Below, piece after piece: positions 1-8,573 of a stretch of DNA of 64,000 nt (its first letter is position 1; every line of letters begins with the position of its first letter). The stretch is from Ferrimonas sediminicola (GTDB lineage: Bacteria; Pseudomonadota; Gammaproteobacteria; Enterobacterales; Shewanellaceae), in the NCBI RefSeq assembly GCF_005116715.1, contig NZ_SWCI01000012.1:27415-91414 (forward strand), given 5' to 3'. The notes under the pieces were generated by a model. It ran no database searches. It saw only the letters and a list, made by a program, of their open reading frames with translations, and was not told the origin of the DNA. The position numbers and the translations under genes are program-made.

Positions 1-578
1 TCGACCGGGTGGTGGCGGACCATGGCCGTCGTCTCAACGAGGTGCCGGTGGGCTTCAAGTGGTTCGTCGGCGGCCTGCACGCCGGTGAACTGGCGTTCGG
101 CGGCGAGGAGAGCGCCGGCGCCAGCTTCCTGGACAAGGGCGGTAACGCCTTCGCCACCGACAAGGACGGGTTTATCCTCGGCCTGCTGGCGGCGGAGATC
201 CTGGCGGTGACCGGCGACTCTCCGGCGCAGCACTACCGCCGCCTGGAGCAGAAGTTTGGTCAGGCGTTCTACCGCCGCATCGATGCGCCCGCCAATGACC
301 GGCAGAAGGCGCTGCTCAAGGCGATGGACCCCGAGATGGTGAAATCCGATACCCTGGCGGGCGAGGCGATCACCGCCAAGCTGACCCGGGCGCCGGGCAA
401 CGACGCCGCCATCGGTGGCCTCAAAGTCACCACGGAGCATGGCTGGTTCGCCGCCCGCCCCTCGGGCACCGAGGCGATCTACAAGATCTACGCCGAGAGC
501 CTGAAGAGCGAGGCCCACCTGGCGGCGTTGCTCGAGGACGCCAAGACCCTGGTGGACAGCGTGTTTGCCGCCCAGTAG
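1..578 (+). CDS. pgm: Phosphoglucomutase (alpha-D-glucose specific), C-terminal part
   Basis: Only the last 191 codons are in the window; the reading frame is open from base 3, so the gene begins upstream. The enzyme interconverts glucose-1-phosphate and glucose-6-phosphate, linking glycolysis to glycogen, UDP-glucose and envelope sugars. The visible part holds the sugar-binding loop GEESAGAS near visible residue 35 and, near the C-terminus, the phosphate-binding RPSGTEAIYKIYAES loop of domain 4, both typical of alpha-D-phosphohexomutases. The long insert with paired Glu and Ala residues resembles enterobacterial Pgm (about 546 residues) more than phosphomannomutase. A hairpin terminator follows directly. 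The family is certain; the exact paralogue is likely but not proven from a fragment. Confidence 0.9.
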   Translation, partial: DRVVADHGRRLNEVPVGFKWFVGGLHAGELAFGGEESAGASFLDKGGNAFATDKDGFILGLLAAEILAVTGDSPAQHYRRLEQKFGQAFYRRIDAPANDRQKALLKAMDPEMVKSDTLAGEAITAKLTRAPGNDAAIGGLKVTTEHGWFAARPSGTEAIYKIYAESLKSEAHLAALLEDAKTLVDSVFAAQ

Positions 579-589
579 GGGGGAGCGGA

Positions 590-627
590 TTGAGAGGGGC
601 AGCCGGCGGCTGCCTCTTTTTTTTTTG
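590..627 (+). terminator. Rho-independent terminator after pgm
   Basis: A GC-rich inverted repeat (GGCAGCC and GGCTGCC around a three-base loop, extended by GAGG and CCTC) is followed by a run of ten or more T residues at 616-626. It closes the pgm transcript. Confidence 0.85.
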
Positions 628-695
628 CTGAGTATTGTAAACGCGGGGGGATTCAGGGATGTTGCCCTGAGGATACCCAGGGACAAGGAGCAGTA

Positions 696-1136
696 ATGTC
701 AGCACAGACCATGAGTGGCCTGGAGGTGATGAGCGCCATCGCCACCGGCAAGCTTCCCCACCCCAACATGGCCGAGACCATTACCATGCGGGTGGTGTCG
801 GTGAATCAGGGTGGGGTGGTGTTTGAGGCCCGGGCCGATGAACGCCATACCAACCCGCTGGGCGGAGTGCACGGCGGCTTTGCCGCCACGGTGTTGGACT
901 CGGTCACCGGCTGTGCGGTCCACACCATGCTGGAGCCGGGACAGGGGTATGGCACCATCGAGCTCAACGTGAAGATGCTTAGGCCGGTTCCCAAGGCGGC
1001 CAGACTCAGGGCCGAAGGGCAGGTGGTCAGTATGACCCGCTCCCTGGGGGTGGCCGAGGGCCGGTTGCTGGATGAGAAGGGGCGGCTGCTGGCGATGGCC
1101 TCCGCCACCTGCATGCTGAAAATTCAGGGAGATTGA
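696..1136 (+). CDS. PaaI/YdiI-family hotdog-fold thioesterase
   Basis: 146 residues, ATG start preceded by AAGGAG. It carries the hotdog thioesterase signature NPLGGVHGGFAATVLDS at about residues 48-64, where the HGG turn and following helix form the acyl-CoA site. Family members hydrolyse acyl-CoA or aryl-CoA thioesters in the cytoplasm; the substrate cannot be read from sequence. The protein contains PGQGYGTIELNVKMLRP, the usual second strand of the fold. It lies downstream of the pgm terminator and its stop lies a few bases before a small unknown gene, suggesting a short operon with the following two genes. Confidence 0.85.
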   Translation: MSAQTMSGLEVMSAIATGKLPHPNMAETITMRVVSVNQGGVVFEARADERHTNPLGGVHGGFAATVLDSVTGCAVHTMLEPGQGYGTIELNVKMLRPVPKAARLRAEGQVVSMTRSLGVAEGRLLDEKGRLLAMASATCMLKIQGD

Positions 1137-1189
1137 ACCATGGACAAGCACCGCCCGCCGGCTCCGGAGCGGCTGAAAGGGAGAGGTCG

Positions 1190-1591
1190 GTGACTGCACA
1201 GACCCCGGAGCTTCTCTATCTCGACGGTCAATGCTACCGGATCGATCACTGGCCGGCTCTGCCCGACGAGGGGTGGGGCCTGGTCCGCCGAGAGGCGTCT
1301 CAGTGGCAGGAGATGGATATCGCCCTGTTGTCATCTTGCTGCTGGCGGGAGTACCTGGGTACCTGGACCATCGACAACCAGCGGCTTTACCTCAGCGAGG
1401 TGCGGGGTCAGTACCGGCTCACCAACGGCCCGCTGTTTGCGTGCTGGTTCAGCGGCGAATTGATCCTGCCCCAGGGGGAGCTGGTGGTATGCTGCCCGGA
1501 GCTGGACTTCAAACTGGAGTATGAGCGGGCCCTGGTGATTGAGATAGAGCAGGGCAGGGTGGTGGCTAGCCGTTCTGTCTCTCATCGCTGA
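1190..1591 (+). CDS. Hypothetical protein, 133 residues
   Basis: I do not recognise the family. The frame is open from a TTG at 1133, but a GTG at 1190 has a good ribosome site (GAGAGG, about six bases upstream) and gives the more natural start just after the thioesterase gene. The product is acidic, rich in Trp and Leu and has no signal peptide or membrane segment. It contains alternating hydrophobic strands such as YRIDHWPAL and GELILPQGELVVCC, suggesting a small beta-rich cytoplasmic protein. Third-position GC matches its neighbours, so it is probably a real gene. It lies between a thioesterase and an acetyltransferase in the same direction. Confidence 0.6.
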   Translation: MTAQTPELLYLDGQCYRIDHWPALPDEGWGLVRREASQWQEMDIALLSSCCWREYLGTWTIDNQRLYLSEVRGQYRLTNGPLFACWFSGELILPQGELVVCCPELDFKLEYERALVIEIEQGRVVASRSVSHR

Positions 1592-1608
1592 CAGAGGCGG
1601 GGAAGGAG

Positions 1609-2130
1609 ATGGCGGCCTCACTGGCACTCAGGCGATTGACCGCCGACGACGAGCGCTGGCTCTATGAGCTGGAGCGGGATCCCGAGGTGATGCGCTATAC
1701 CGACCGTGGTCCTCAGACCCTGGCACAGATCCGGGCACAGATGGCCGAACTGCTGGCGGGTTATGACGACCCCGACGCCCTCAAGCTGTGGGTGGTGGTG
1801 CATCCGCAACTGGGGGATATCGGTACCGCGGCCTTCTACCGGGGCGACAGCGGCCTCTACGAGGTGGGATACAAACTGGCGCGTCGCCACTGGGGCCAGG
1901 GGCTGGGTCGGGCCGCCATGGCGGCGCTGATGCGCTGGGTGGCGGATCACCACCCGCATGCGCCGCTCATGGCGGAAGCCTTCGAGCAGAATGCCGCTTC
2001 GGGCCGCATTCTCGAGCGGTTCGGATTCAGGCGGGTGCGGCGCCATTTCAACGCATCGCGCCAGCTGTGGGATCTGCAGTATTGGCGCCCTCCCATCGAT
2101 CAGCTGCCGCTGGAGGGCGAGCAGGATTGA
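1609..2130 (+). CDS. GNAT-family N-acetyltransferase (RimJ/RimL-like)
   Basis: 173 residues. The order of motifs is that of the GNAT fold in the RimJ/RimL group: an N-terminal LALRRLTADDERWLYEL segment, a central strand-turn YEVGYKLARRHWGQGLGRAA in which the GQGLG loop binds the CoA pyrophosphate, and the NAASGRILERFGFRR segment typical of the C-terminal half. The enzyme would transfer an acetyl group from acetyl-CoA to an amine of a protein N-terminus or small molecule; the acceptor is unknown. The start is an ATG with AAGG placed very close upstream (two bases), a tight spacing. It is followed by a repeat block rather than a gene. Confidence 0.85.
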   Translation: MAASLALRRLTADDERWLYELERDPEVMRYTDRGPQTLAQIRAQMAELLAGYDDPDALKLWVVVHPQLGDIGTAAFYRGDSGLYEVGYKLARRHWGQGLGRAAMAALMRWVADHHPHAPLMAEAFEQNAASGRILERFGFRRVRRHFNASRQLWDLQYWRPPIDQLPLEGEQD

Positions 2131-2792
2131 CTCGGGGGCCGGGATGGGGAGTGCCGGGCGTCCTAATGCCACTGGACCCTGGCGTGCGCCAGGGCGACGA
2201 CGGTGGGGGCGTGCAGAAAAGCGCCCTGTTACCCCGGATGGAGAGGCATCAGGGATGCACAGCCGCTGTTTCATCAATGACAGTTCCCACTGGCACGGTC
2301 ACTCCGGCGAACGCCGGAGCCCAGCGTCTTAGATGCCCGGGTGTAAGCTGGCCTGTAGTTTCATCAACCCACCGAGCGGGAAAGCCACTGGACCCTGGCG
2401 TGCGCCAGGGCGACGACGGTGGGTGTGCTCCAGGGAGCGTGCAGGGAGATGACGGTGGGGGCGTGCAGAAAAGCGCCCTGTTACCCCGGATGGAGAGGCA
2501 TCAGGGATGCACAGCCGCTGTTTCATCAGTGACAGTTCCCACTGGCACGGTCACTCCGGCGAACGCCGGAGCCCAGCGTCTTAGATGCCCGGGTGTAAGC
2601 TGGCCAGTAGTTTCATCAACCCACCGAGCGGGAAAGCCACTGGACCCTGGCGTGCGCCAGGACGACGACGGTGGTGTGCTCCAGGGAGCGTGCAGGGAGA
2701 CGACGGTGCGAATTACCCAGGGTGTGCGCCGGGGAAAGGCCCCCGGCGCGTGTCGGGGAGTCGCGGATAGGTGGTGGGGGCGCCTAAGGCAC
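2131..2792. repeat. Tandem repeat block of hairpin elements between GNAT gene and msrA
   Basis: No gene is supported here. The stretch holds two long direct copies, 2169-2384 and 2385-2636, and a partial third, 2637-2707. The second copy carries an extra segment of about 36 bases (GTGCTCCAGGGAGCGTGCAG) that recurs in the third. Each unit contains two short palindromes in opposite orientation: CCCTGGCGTGCGCCAGGG at 2177-2194, 2393-2410 and (imperfect) 2645-2661; and CTCCGGCGAACGCCGGAG at 2302-2319 and 2554-2571. Both are flanked by GTCCAGT/ACTGGAC-like and GTCAC/CGACG-like sequence. A related element occurs at 13488-13517. These look like REP-type dispersed palindromes that were amplified in tandem. 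Confidence 0.85.
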
Positions 2793-3275
2793 TCAGTACA
2801 GTGCGATATGGCAGCTGGGCAGTCCGTGTTTGTCGAAGTAGCCCTGGTGGTACTCCTCGGCGCGGAAGAAGGTGGTTACCGGCTCAATGGCGGTGACGAT
2901 GGTTTTTTCCCTCCAGTGGCCCTCGGCCTGCTGCCAGGCCTTAGAGGTCTCGGCGGTGTCCCTCTGGGCGTCGTCGTGGAAAAAGATCACGCTGCGGTAC
3001 TGGCTGCCGTGGTCCTCACCCTGCTGGTTCAGTGTGGTGGGGTTGTGGAACTGCCAGAAGGTGTCCAGCAGCTGTTGGTAGCTGATCCTGGCCTCATCAA
3101 ACTGCACCTGCACCACCTCGGCGTGGCCGGTCTCGCCGGTTTTCACCTGCTCATAGCTGGGGTTGTCCAGATCGCCGCCCATGTAACCACAGACCGCGGC
3201 GGTCACCCCGTCGAGCTCCTTGAAGAACTGCTCAACACCCCAAAAACATCCTGCGCCGAAGGTGGCAATGGCCAT
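2793..3275 (-). CDS. msrA: Peptide-methionine (S)-S-oxide reductase MsrA
   Basis: 160 residues on the minus strand. MsrA reduces methionine-S-sulfoxide in oxidised proteins, using thioredoxin. The catalytic motif GCFWG is at residues 9-13, with Cys-10 as the nucleophile, and the family segments VCGYMGGDLDNPSYEQV, TGHAEVVQVQFDE and HGSQYRSVIFF follow in order. The frame extends 38 codons further upstream, but the ATG at 3275 has GGGAGT about eight bases before it and puts the GCFW motif at the usual distance from the start. It converges on the repeat block and is divergent from astE. Confidence 0.95.
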   Translation of the reverse strand: MAIATFGAGCFWGVEQFFKELDGVTAAVCGYMGGDLDNPSYEQVKTGETGHAEVVQVQFDEARISYQQLLDTFWQFHNPTTLNQQGEDHGSQYRSVIFFHDDAQRDTAETSKAWQQAEGHWREKTIVTAIEPVTTFFRAEEYHQGYFDKHGLPSCHIALY

Positions 3276-3435
3276 AATCTGACTCCCAATTGTGGATTTC
3301 TGGACGTCTACACGTCCGTGGACTGTATCAGCTCCATGACAGATTGCAACCCCGAATCTTAATCGGCCGGGGGTGCCGCCGTGGCGCAACTGAGGCTACA
3401 ATGGCCAGCACAACAACAAGCAATTGGAGTGCGAT

Positions 3436-4446
3436 GTGTTATTTGAACACCAGGATCTTTTGGCGCTGACCTTGGCCCATCCCCAGCCCCGCCGGCAACC
3501 GCAAAGCCGTACCCTGGCCGACGGCACCCGGCTGACCCTGATCGACACCGGCATCCTGGCCATCGAGCCGGCCCGGCCCGGCGACAGCGACATTGTGCTC
3601 TCCTGCGGGGTCCACGGTAATGAGACCGCCCCCATCGAGCTGGTCAATGACCTGGTCAATGCCATCCTCGATGGCAGCCTCAAGTGTCGTCAGCGGCTGC
3701 TGGTGCAACTGGGGAATACCCAGGCGATGGTTGATGGCACCCGCGGCATTCTCGAGAACATGAACCGGCTGTTCAGCGGCGCCCATGCCCAGGGGGAGCC
3801 CAATGACGAGAAGCGGCGGGCGGCCAGGCTGGAGCAGACGGTCAGAGCGTTCTTCCAGCAGCCCGGGCGCAAACGGTTCCACTACGACCTGCACACCGCC
3901 ATCCGCGATTCCCAGCGGGAGAAGTTCGCGGTCTACCCCTACCGTCCCGGCCGTCCCTGGAGCATCGAGCAGATCCGCTTCCTGGCCGGGTGCGGGGTGA
4001 AGACCATACTGCTGTCCCATAGCCCCACCACCACCTACAGCTACTTCTCCTCCAATGAGTTTGGCGCCGACGCCTTCACCGTGGAGTTGGGCAAGGTGTA
4101 TCCCTTCGGTCACAATGACATGAGCCGCTTCGAGGCGTGCCGGGCCCAGTTGGCCAGGCTGATCGCCGCCGAACCGCTGGATTACCCGCCACTGGCGCAG
4201 AGCGTGGTGTATGACGTGTGCCAGGTGGTGAATAAGCACCATGAGGAGTTCCAGTTCACCTTTGCCGATGATCAGGCCAACTTCACCGAGTTTGCCCCGG
4301 GCCACCTGCTGGCCAACGACGGCGAGAGGGAGGTGAGGGTCGGGGAGGTGGCGGAGTCGATCATCTTCCCCAACGCCAATGTGGCCATCGGCCAGCGGGC
4401 GCTGCTGACCGTGGTGCCCACGGAGATCGACGACAGATTTGAGTAA
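3436..4446 (+). CDS. astE: Succinylglutamate desuccinylase
   Basis: 336 residues. AstE catalyses the last step of the arginine succinyltransferase pathway, splitting N-succinylglutamate into succinate and glutamate. It belongs to the zinc carboxypeptidase-like AstE/AspA family. The metal site is visible as GVHGNETAP (His and Glu, about residues 56-64) and the second His in YDLHTAIRDS. The C-terminal beta domain ends in VPTEIDDRFE. The frame is open from a TTG at 3424, but GGAG followed by six bases and GTG at 3436 is the better start. Other ast genes are not in the window, so the gene stands alone here. Confidence 0.93.
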   Translation: MLFEHQDLLALTLAHPQPRRQPQSRTLADGTRLTLIDTGILAIEPARPGDSDIVLSCGVHGNETAPIELVNDLVNAILDGSLKCRQRLLVQLGNTQAMVDGTRGILENMNRLFSGAHAQGEPNDEKRRAARLEQTVRAFFQQPGRKRFHYDLHTAIRDSQREKFAVYPYRPGRPWSIEQIRFLAGCGVKTILLSHSPTTTYSYFSSNEFGADAFTVELGKVYPFGHNDMSRFEACRAQLARLIAAEPLDYPPLAQSVVYDVCQVVNKHHEEFQFTFADDQANFTEFAPGHLLANDGEREVRVGEVAESIIFPNANVAIGQRALLTVVPTEIDDRFE

Positions 4447-4501
4447 AGACTCGGGCCCTCGAGAGGAAGTCACTGTAAATATTGCGATACACCTGATGGA
4501 A

Positions 4502-4559
4502 TGTGATCGTGATCATGGGTGGCTGCCATCTTGAGCGCCCCCTGGGCTGACAGTACCCT
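4502..4559 (+). promoter_or_regulatory. Possible CRP-dependent promoter of the bkd operon
   Basis: A CRP-like half-perfect site TGTGA-TCGTGA-TCATG lies at 4502-4517. A weak sigma-70 promoter, TTGAGC (4531-4536), 17 bases, TACCCT (4554-4559), lies downstream. The site centre would be near -57 from a start at about 4566, close to a class I CRP position. The right half-site matches only three of five bases. Catabolite control of branched-chain amino acid breakdown would make sense, but this is inference. Confidence 0.35.
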
Positions 4560-4648
4560 TAGCCCAATCCATAACAAGCCCGGATCCTGGTCCGGAGATA
4601 ATAAACGGCCACGGACGTTGGCCTCAGACACAAGACGGAAGCGAAATA

Positions 4649-5824
4649 ATGAGCCTCGAATCTCAGCATCAGGTACACAAGGCGGTGATGACCTCCGGTC
4701 ACGCTTTGAAGATCCCTGAACTCAAGATCTTGCAGTCCGACGGAACCCCATACCCTGACGCCACCCTGCCTGACATCGATCAGGAGCTGGCGCTGAAGAT
4801 CTACGACACCGCGGTGTTCACCCGGGTCCTGGATGAGCGGATGCTGGCTGCCCAGCGTCAGGGGCGCATCAGTTTCTACATGACCTGCATCGGCGAGGAA
4901 GCCGCCGTGGTGGGCAGTGCCGCCGCCCTGAGCCAGGATGACATGATCATGGCCCAGTACCGGGAGCAGGCTGCCCTGCGCTACCGCGGTTTCACCACCG
5001 AGCAGTTTATGAACCAGATGTTTTCCAACGTGAAGGATCTGGGCAAGGGCCGTCAGATGCCGATCCACTACGGCAGCAACGAGCTCAACTACATGACGGT
5101 CTCCTCGCCCCTGGGCACCCAGATCCCCCAGGCCGCCGGCTACGCCTACGGCCAGAAGCGGGCGGGCAAGGAGGCGGTGACCCTGTGTTACTTCGGTGAA
5201 GGGGCCGCGTCCGAGGGCGACTTCCACGCCGGCCTCAACATGGCGGCGGTGTTGAGCTGTCCCGCCATCTTCTTCTGTCGCAACAACGGCTACGCCATCT
5301 CCACCCCCACCGCCGAGCAGTTTGCCGGTGACGGCATCGCTCCCCGCGGCGTGGGTTATGGCATCGACACCATCCGGGTGGACGGCAACGACATGCTGGC
5401 GGTGCTGGCGGCCACCCAGCAGGCCCGCGCCATCGCCGTGGCGGAGAACAAGCCGGTGCTGATCGAGGCGATGAGCTACCGCCTCGGCGCCCACTCCAGC
5501 TCCGATGACCCTTCCGGCTACCGCTCCCGCGACGAGGAGGCCAAGTGGCGTGAGCACGATCCGGTACTGCGCTTCAAGTTGTGGCTGCTGGCCCAGGGCT
5601 GGTGGAGCGAGGAGCAGGATGAGGCCCTCTACGACCAGTACCGCAAGGAGGTGCTGGCGGCGGTGAAGGTGGCGGAAACCCTGCCCAAGCCCGCCTACGA
5701 CACCCTGGTGACCGACGTGTACGACACCGTCCCCGAGCACCTGGAGAAACAACTGCAAGCAACCCGGGAGCATATGGATCGTTACCCCGACCACTACCCC
5801 GCAGACAGTGGCAAGGAGGCGTAA
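4649..5824 (+). CDS. bkdA1: Branched-chain 2-oxoacid dehydrogenase E1 component, alpha subunit
   Basis: 391 residues. With the beta subunit it forms the thiamine diphosphate-dependent E1, which decarboxylates the 2-oxo acids of valine, leucine and isoleucine and acylates the E2 lipoyl arm. The thiamine diphosphate motif is visible as YFGEGAASEGDFHAGLNMA followed by FFCRNNGYAIST, the GDG-to-NN pattern with Glu in place of the Asp. The N-terminal part contains ILQSDGTPYPDATLP and YREQAALRYRGF, usual for the BkdA1 family. It opens a three-gene operon; the next start follows after three bases. No E3 gene lies nearby, so E3 is probably shared with pyruvate dehydrogenase. Confidence 0.93.
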   Translation: MSLESQHQVHKAVMTSGHALKIPELKILQSDGTPYPDATLPDIDQELALKIYDTAVFTRVLDERMLAAQRQGRISFYMTCIGEEAAVVGSAAALSQDDMIMAQYREQAALRYRGFTTEQFMNQMFSNVKDLGKGRQMPIHYGSNELNYMTVSSPLGTQIPQAAGYAYGQKRAGKEAVTLCYFGEGAASEGDFHAGLNMAAVLSCPAIFFCRNNGYAISTPTAEQFAGDGIAPRGVGYGIDTIRVDGNDMLAVLAATQQARAIAVAENKPVLIEAMSYRLGAHSSSDDPSGYRSRDEEAKWREHDPVLRFKLWLLAQGWWSEEQDEALYDQYRKEVLAAVKVAETLPKPAYDTLVTDVYDTVPEHLEKQLQATREHMDRYPDHYPADSGKEA

Positions 5825-5827
5825 CCC

Positions 5828-6805
5828 ATGGCCCAGATGAACCTGTTACAAGCGATCAACAGCGCCATGGACATCGCCATGGCCAGCGATGACTCCGCGG
5901 TGGTGTTCGGCGAGGACGTCGGCCACTTCGGCGGCGTGTTCCGCGCCACCTCCAAGCTGCAGGAGAAGTACGGCAAGGAGCGCTGCTTCAACACCCCGCT
6001 CACCGAGCAGGGGATCATCGGCTTCGCCAATGGCCTGGCTGCCCAGGGCAGCACCGCCATCGCCGAGATCCAGTTCGCCGACTACATCTTCCCGGCGTTC
6101 GACCAGCTGGTGAACGAGTCCGCCAAGTTCCGCTACCGCAGCGGCAACGAGTTCAACGTGGGGCGACTGACCGTGCGCACCCCCTATGGCGGCGGCATCG
6201 CCGGTGGTCACTACCACTCCCAGTCCCCCGAGGCCTACTTCACCCACACCCCGGGTCTGAAGATCGTGGTGCCCCGCAACCCCTATGAAGCCAAGGGGCT
6301 GCTGCTGGCCTCCATCCGAGACGACAACCCGGTGGTGTTCTTCGAGCCCAAGCGTCTCTACCGCGCCTCGGTGGGTGAGGTGCCCGAGGGCGAGTACACC
6401 ATCAGCCTGTCCAAGGCGGAGCTGGTGCAGAGCGGCAGCGACATCACCCTGCTGGGCTGGGGCGCCCAGATGGAGCTGATCGATAAGGCCGCCAAGATGG
6501 CCGCCGACATCGGTATCAGCTGCGAGATCATCGACCTGCGCACCCTGCTGCCCTGGGACGTGGACACCGTGGCTAAGTCGGTGTGCAAGACCGGCCGGTT
6601 GCTGGTGAGCCACGAGGCGCCGATCACCGGCGGCTTCGCCGGCGAGATCGCCGCCACCATCCAGCAGGAGTGCTTCCTGCACCTGGAGTCCCCCATCGCG
6701 CGGGTCTGTGGCATGGACACCCCGTACCCCCTGGCGCTGGAGCAGGCGCATATGGCGGATCATCTGAAGATCTTTGAAGCCATCAAGGCCAGCGTAGAGT
6801 TTTAA
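5828..6805 (+). CDS. bkdA2: Branched-chain 2-oxoacid dehydrogenase E1 component, beta subunit
   Basis: 325 residues, full length for the family. The transketolase-like pyrimidine-binding half contains [17 protein letters not shown] and [16 protein letters not shown]; the C-terminal half contains the [16 protein letters not shown] segment as [17 protein letters not shown] and the [17 protein letters not shown] signature. It completes the thiamine site with the alpha subunit. The start is supported by CAAGGAGG a few bases upstream, and the gene sits between the alpha subunit and E2 with short gaps, so the three are co-transcribed. Confidence 0.95.
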   Translation: MAQMNLLQAINSAMDIAMASDDSAVVFGEDVGHFGGVFRATSKLQEKYGKERCFNTPLTEQGIIGFANGLAAQGSTAIAEIQFADYIFPAFDQLVNESAKFRYRSGNEFNVGRLTVRTPYGGGIAGGHYHSQSPEAYFTHTPGLKIVVPRNPYEAKGLLLASIRDDNPVVFFEPKRLYRASVGEVPEGEYTISLSKAELVQSGSDITLLGWGAQMELIDKAAKMAADIGISCEIIDLRTLLPWDVDTVAKSVCKTGRLLVSHEAPITGGFAGEIAATIQQECFLHLESPIARVCGMDTPYPLALEQAHMADHLKIFEAIKASVEF

Positions 6806-6816
6806 GGGAGCGCAGC

Positions 6817-8391
6817 ATGATTAAGGAATTTATCCTGCCGGACATCGGCGAAGGCGTCGTCGAGTGTGAGGTGATGGATTGGCTGGTGGCCGAGGGTGAC
6901 GAGATCAAAGAGGATCAGGTGGTCGCCGAGGTGATGACCGACAAGGCCCTGGTGGAGATCCCCGCCCCGTTCGACGGCAAGGTGGTCAAACTGCACTATA
7001 AGAAGGGCCAGGTGGCCAAGGTGCATGAGCCGCTGTTCTCGGTGGAACTCAATGGCGCCAGCGCCGAGGTGGCGGCACCCGCGCCGACCACTGCGGCCCC
7101 GGTGGCTGACGCCCCCAAGACCCGGCCTGCCGCCCCCCAGGGGGAGCAGGTGGAGGAGTTTATCCTGCCGGACATCGGCGAGGGGATCGTCGAGTGCGAA
7201 GTGGCCGACTGGCTGGTGAGCGAAGGGGATCAGGTGGTCGAGGACCAGCCCATCTGTGACGTGATGACCGACAAGGCGCTGGTGCAGATCCCGGCGGTGA
7301 AGAGCGGCATCATCCACAAGCTGCACTACCAGAAGGGGGAGATCGCCAAGGTGCATGAGCCGCTGTTCTCCCTGAAGGTGAGCGGCGGTGCCGAGAGCAC
7401 ACCGGTCGAGGCCGCCAAGTCTGACCCGCAGGCAGCCAAGGCCGAGGCTCCTAAGGTGGTGGATCGCCAGATCGCCGCCGACAGCGGCGCCGTGGCCCAG
7501 GGCAAGGCCCTGGCCAGCCCGGCGGTGCGGCGCATGGCTCGCACCCTCAATGTGAACCTTGCCGAGGTGCCCGGCAGCGGCAAGAACGGCCGGGTCTATA
7601 AGGAGGATATCCAGGCCTTCGTCGATGGTCCCGGCCAGCCGGCGCCGATCGCTCAGCCCATGGCACAAGCGGTTGCCCCCGCCTCTGCGGACCGGGTCGA
7701 GCCGATCCGCGGCATCCAGGCGGCCATGGCCAGGCAGATGACCGCCTCGGTACAGACCATTCCCCACTTCACCTATTGCGAGGAGCTGGATCTCACCGAG
7801 CTGGTGGCCCTGCGCGCGTCTCTGAAGCAGCGCTACGCCGACAAGGGGATCAAGCTGACCCTGATGCCCTTTATCATCAAGGCGATGTCGGTGGCCGCCA
7901 AGGAGTACCCGGTACTCAATGCCCAGGTCAACGACGACTGCAGCGAGATCACCTACAAGGGGGATCACAACATCGGTATGGCGGTGGACGGCAAGATGGG
8001 GCTGATGGTGCCCAACGTCAAGAAGGTGCAGCAGAAGTCGATCATCGAGGTGGCTCAGGAGGTGACCCGGTTGACCAGCGCCGCCCGAGATGGCCGGGTT
8101 TCCCCGGAGGATCTCAGGGATGGCACCCTGTCGGTGTCCAACATCGGCGCCCTGGGCGGCACCGTGGCCACCCCGATCATCAACAAGCCTGAGGTGGCCA
8201 TCGTCGCCCTGGGCAAGCTGCAAACCCTGCCCAGGTTCAATGGCAAAGGCGAGGTGGAAGCGCGCACCATCATGCAGGTGAGCTGGTCCGGCGATCACCG
8301 GGTGATCGACGGCGGCACCATTGCCCGCTTCTGCAACCTGTGGAAGTCACTGCTGGAGAACCCGGCGGAGATGATGCTGCACCTGAGCTGA
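6817..8391 (+). CDS. bkdB: Branched-chain 2-oxoacid dehydrogenase E2 (dihydrolipoyl acyltransferase) with two lipoyl domains
   Basis: 524 residues. E2 forms the core of the complex and transfers the branched acyl group from lipoate to CoA. Two lipoyl domains are seen, each with the MTDKAL lipoylation motif: Lys-43 and Lys-153. Their first 25 residues are nearly the same (EFILPDIGEG, VECEV, DWLV, EGD). After Ala/Pro-rich linkers comes a peripheral subunit-binding domain (ASPAVRRMARTLNVNL, about 231-265), then the catalytic domain ending in SWSGDHRVIDGG with His-494 and Asp-498. Many branched-chain E2 proteins have a single lipoyl domain; the doubling here is clear in sequence. A terminator follows at 8401. 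Confidence 0.94.
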   Translation: MIKEFILPDIGEGVVECEVMDWLVAEGDEIKEDQVVAEVMTDKALVEIPAPFDGKVVKLHYKKGQVAKVHEPLFSVELNGASAEVAAPAPTTAAPVADAPKTRPAAPQGEQVEEFILPDIGEGIVECEVADWLVSEGDQVVEDQPICDVMTDKALVQIPAVKSGIIHKLHYQKGEIAKVHEPLFSLKVSGGAESTPVEAAKSDPQAAKAEAPKVVDRQIAADSGAVAQGKALASPAVRRMARTLNVNLAEVPGSGKNGRVYKEDIQAFVDGPGQPAPIAQPMAQAVAPASADRVEPIRGIQAAMARQMTASVQTIPHFTYCEELDLTELVALRASLKQRYADKGIKLTLMPFIIKAMSVAAKEYPVLNAQVNDDCSEITYKGDHNIGMAVDGKMGLMVPNVKKVQQKSIIEVAQEVTRLTSAARDGRVSPEDLRDGTLSVSNIGALGGTVATPIINKPEVAIVALGKLQTLPRFNGKGEVEARTIMQVSWSGDHRVIDGGTIARFCNLWKSLLENPAEMMLHLS

Positions 8392-8400
8392 TCGGTTCAA

Positions 8401-8430
8401 GCGGGCCCCTCGGGGCCCGCTTCCCTGTTT
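8401..8430 (+). terminator. Terminator after the bkd operon
   Basis: A perfect nine-base stem, GCGGGCCCC and GGGGCCCGC around a two-base loop at 8401-8420, is followed by a pyrimidine-rich stretch TTCCCTGTTT. The U tract is imperfect. Confidence 0.7.
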
Positions 8431-8507
8431 GGCCCCCATGACGCGGCACCCGCCAGGCACATCCCCGCCGTCACGACGCTTTTGCTACCCTTAATCGATT
8501 TTGTGAC

Positions 8508-8536
8508 TTAGCACGGTGGTCCTAATTAGGTATAAT
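8508..8536 (+). promoter_or_regulatory. Sigma-70 promoter of nadA
   Basis: TTAGCA at 8508-8513 and a perfect TATAAT at 8531-8536 are separated by 17 bases. Transcription would start near 8543, about 30 bases before the nadA start codon. No NadR- or NrtR-type operator is obvious. Confidence 0.65.
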
Positions 8537-8573
8537 GGCTTCAGACCCAACCTGGAGGCTGTTGTAAAGAATC

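Noticed and set aside
2169..2707. CRISPR or insertion sequence
   Set aside because: Repeat units are over 200 bases and nearly identical, with no unique spacers; there is no transposase and no terminal inverted repeats of IS type.
1788..3362. Long plus-strand open frame of over 500 codons
   Set aside because: It runs through the GNAT gene in another frame, then through the repeat block and antisense to msrA; its product is low-complexity and repeats where the DNA repeats.
4519..4719. Plus-strand frame of 66 codons before bkdA1
   Set aside because: It overlaps the bkdA1 start in another frame and covers the likely promoter.
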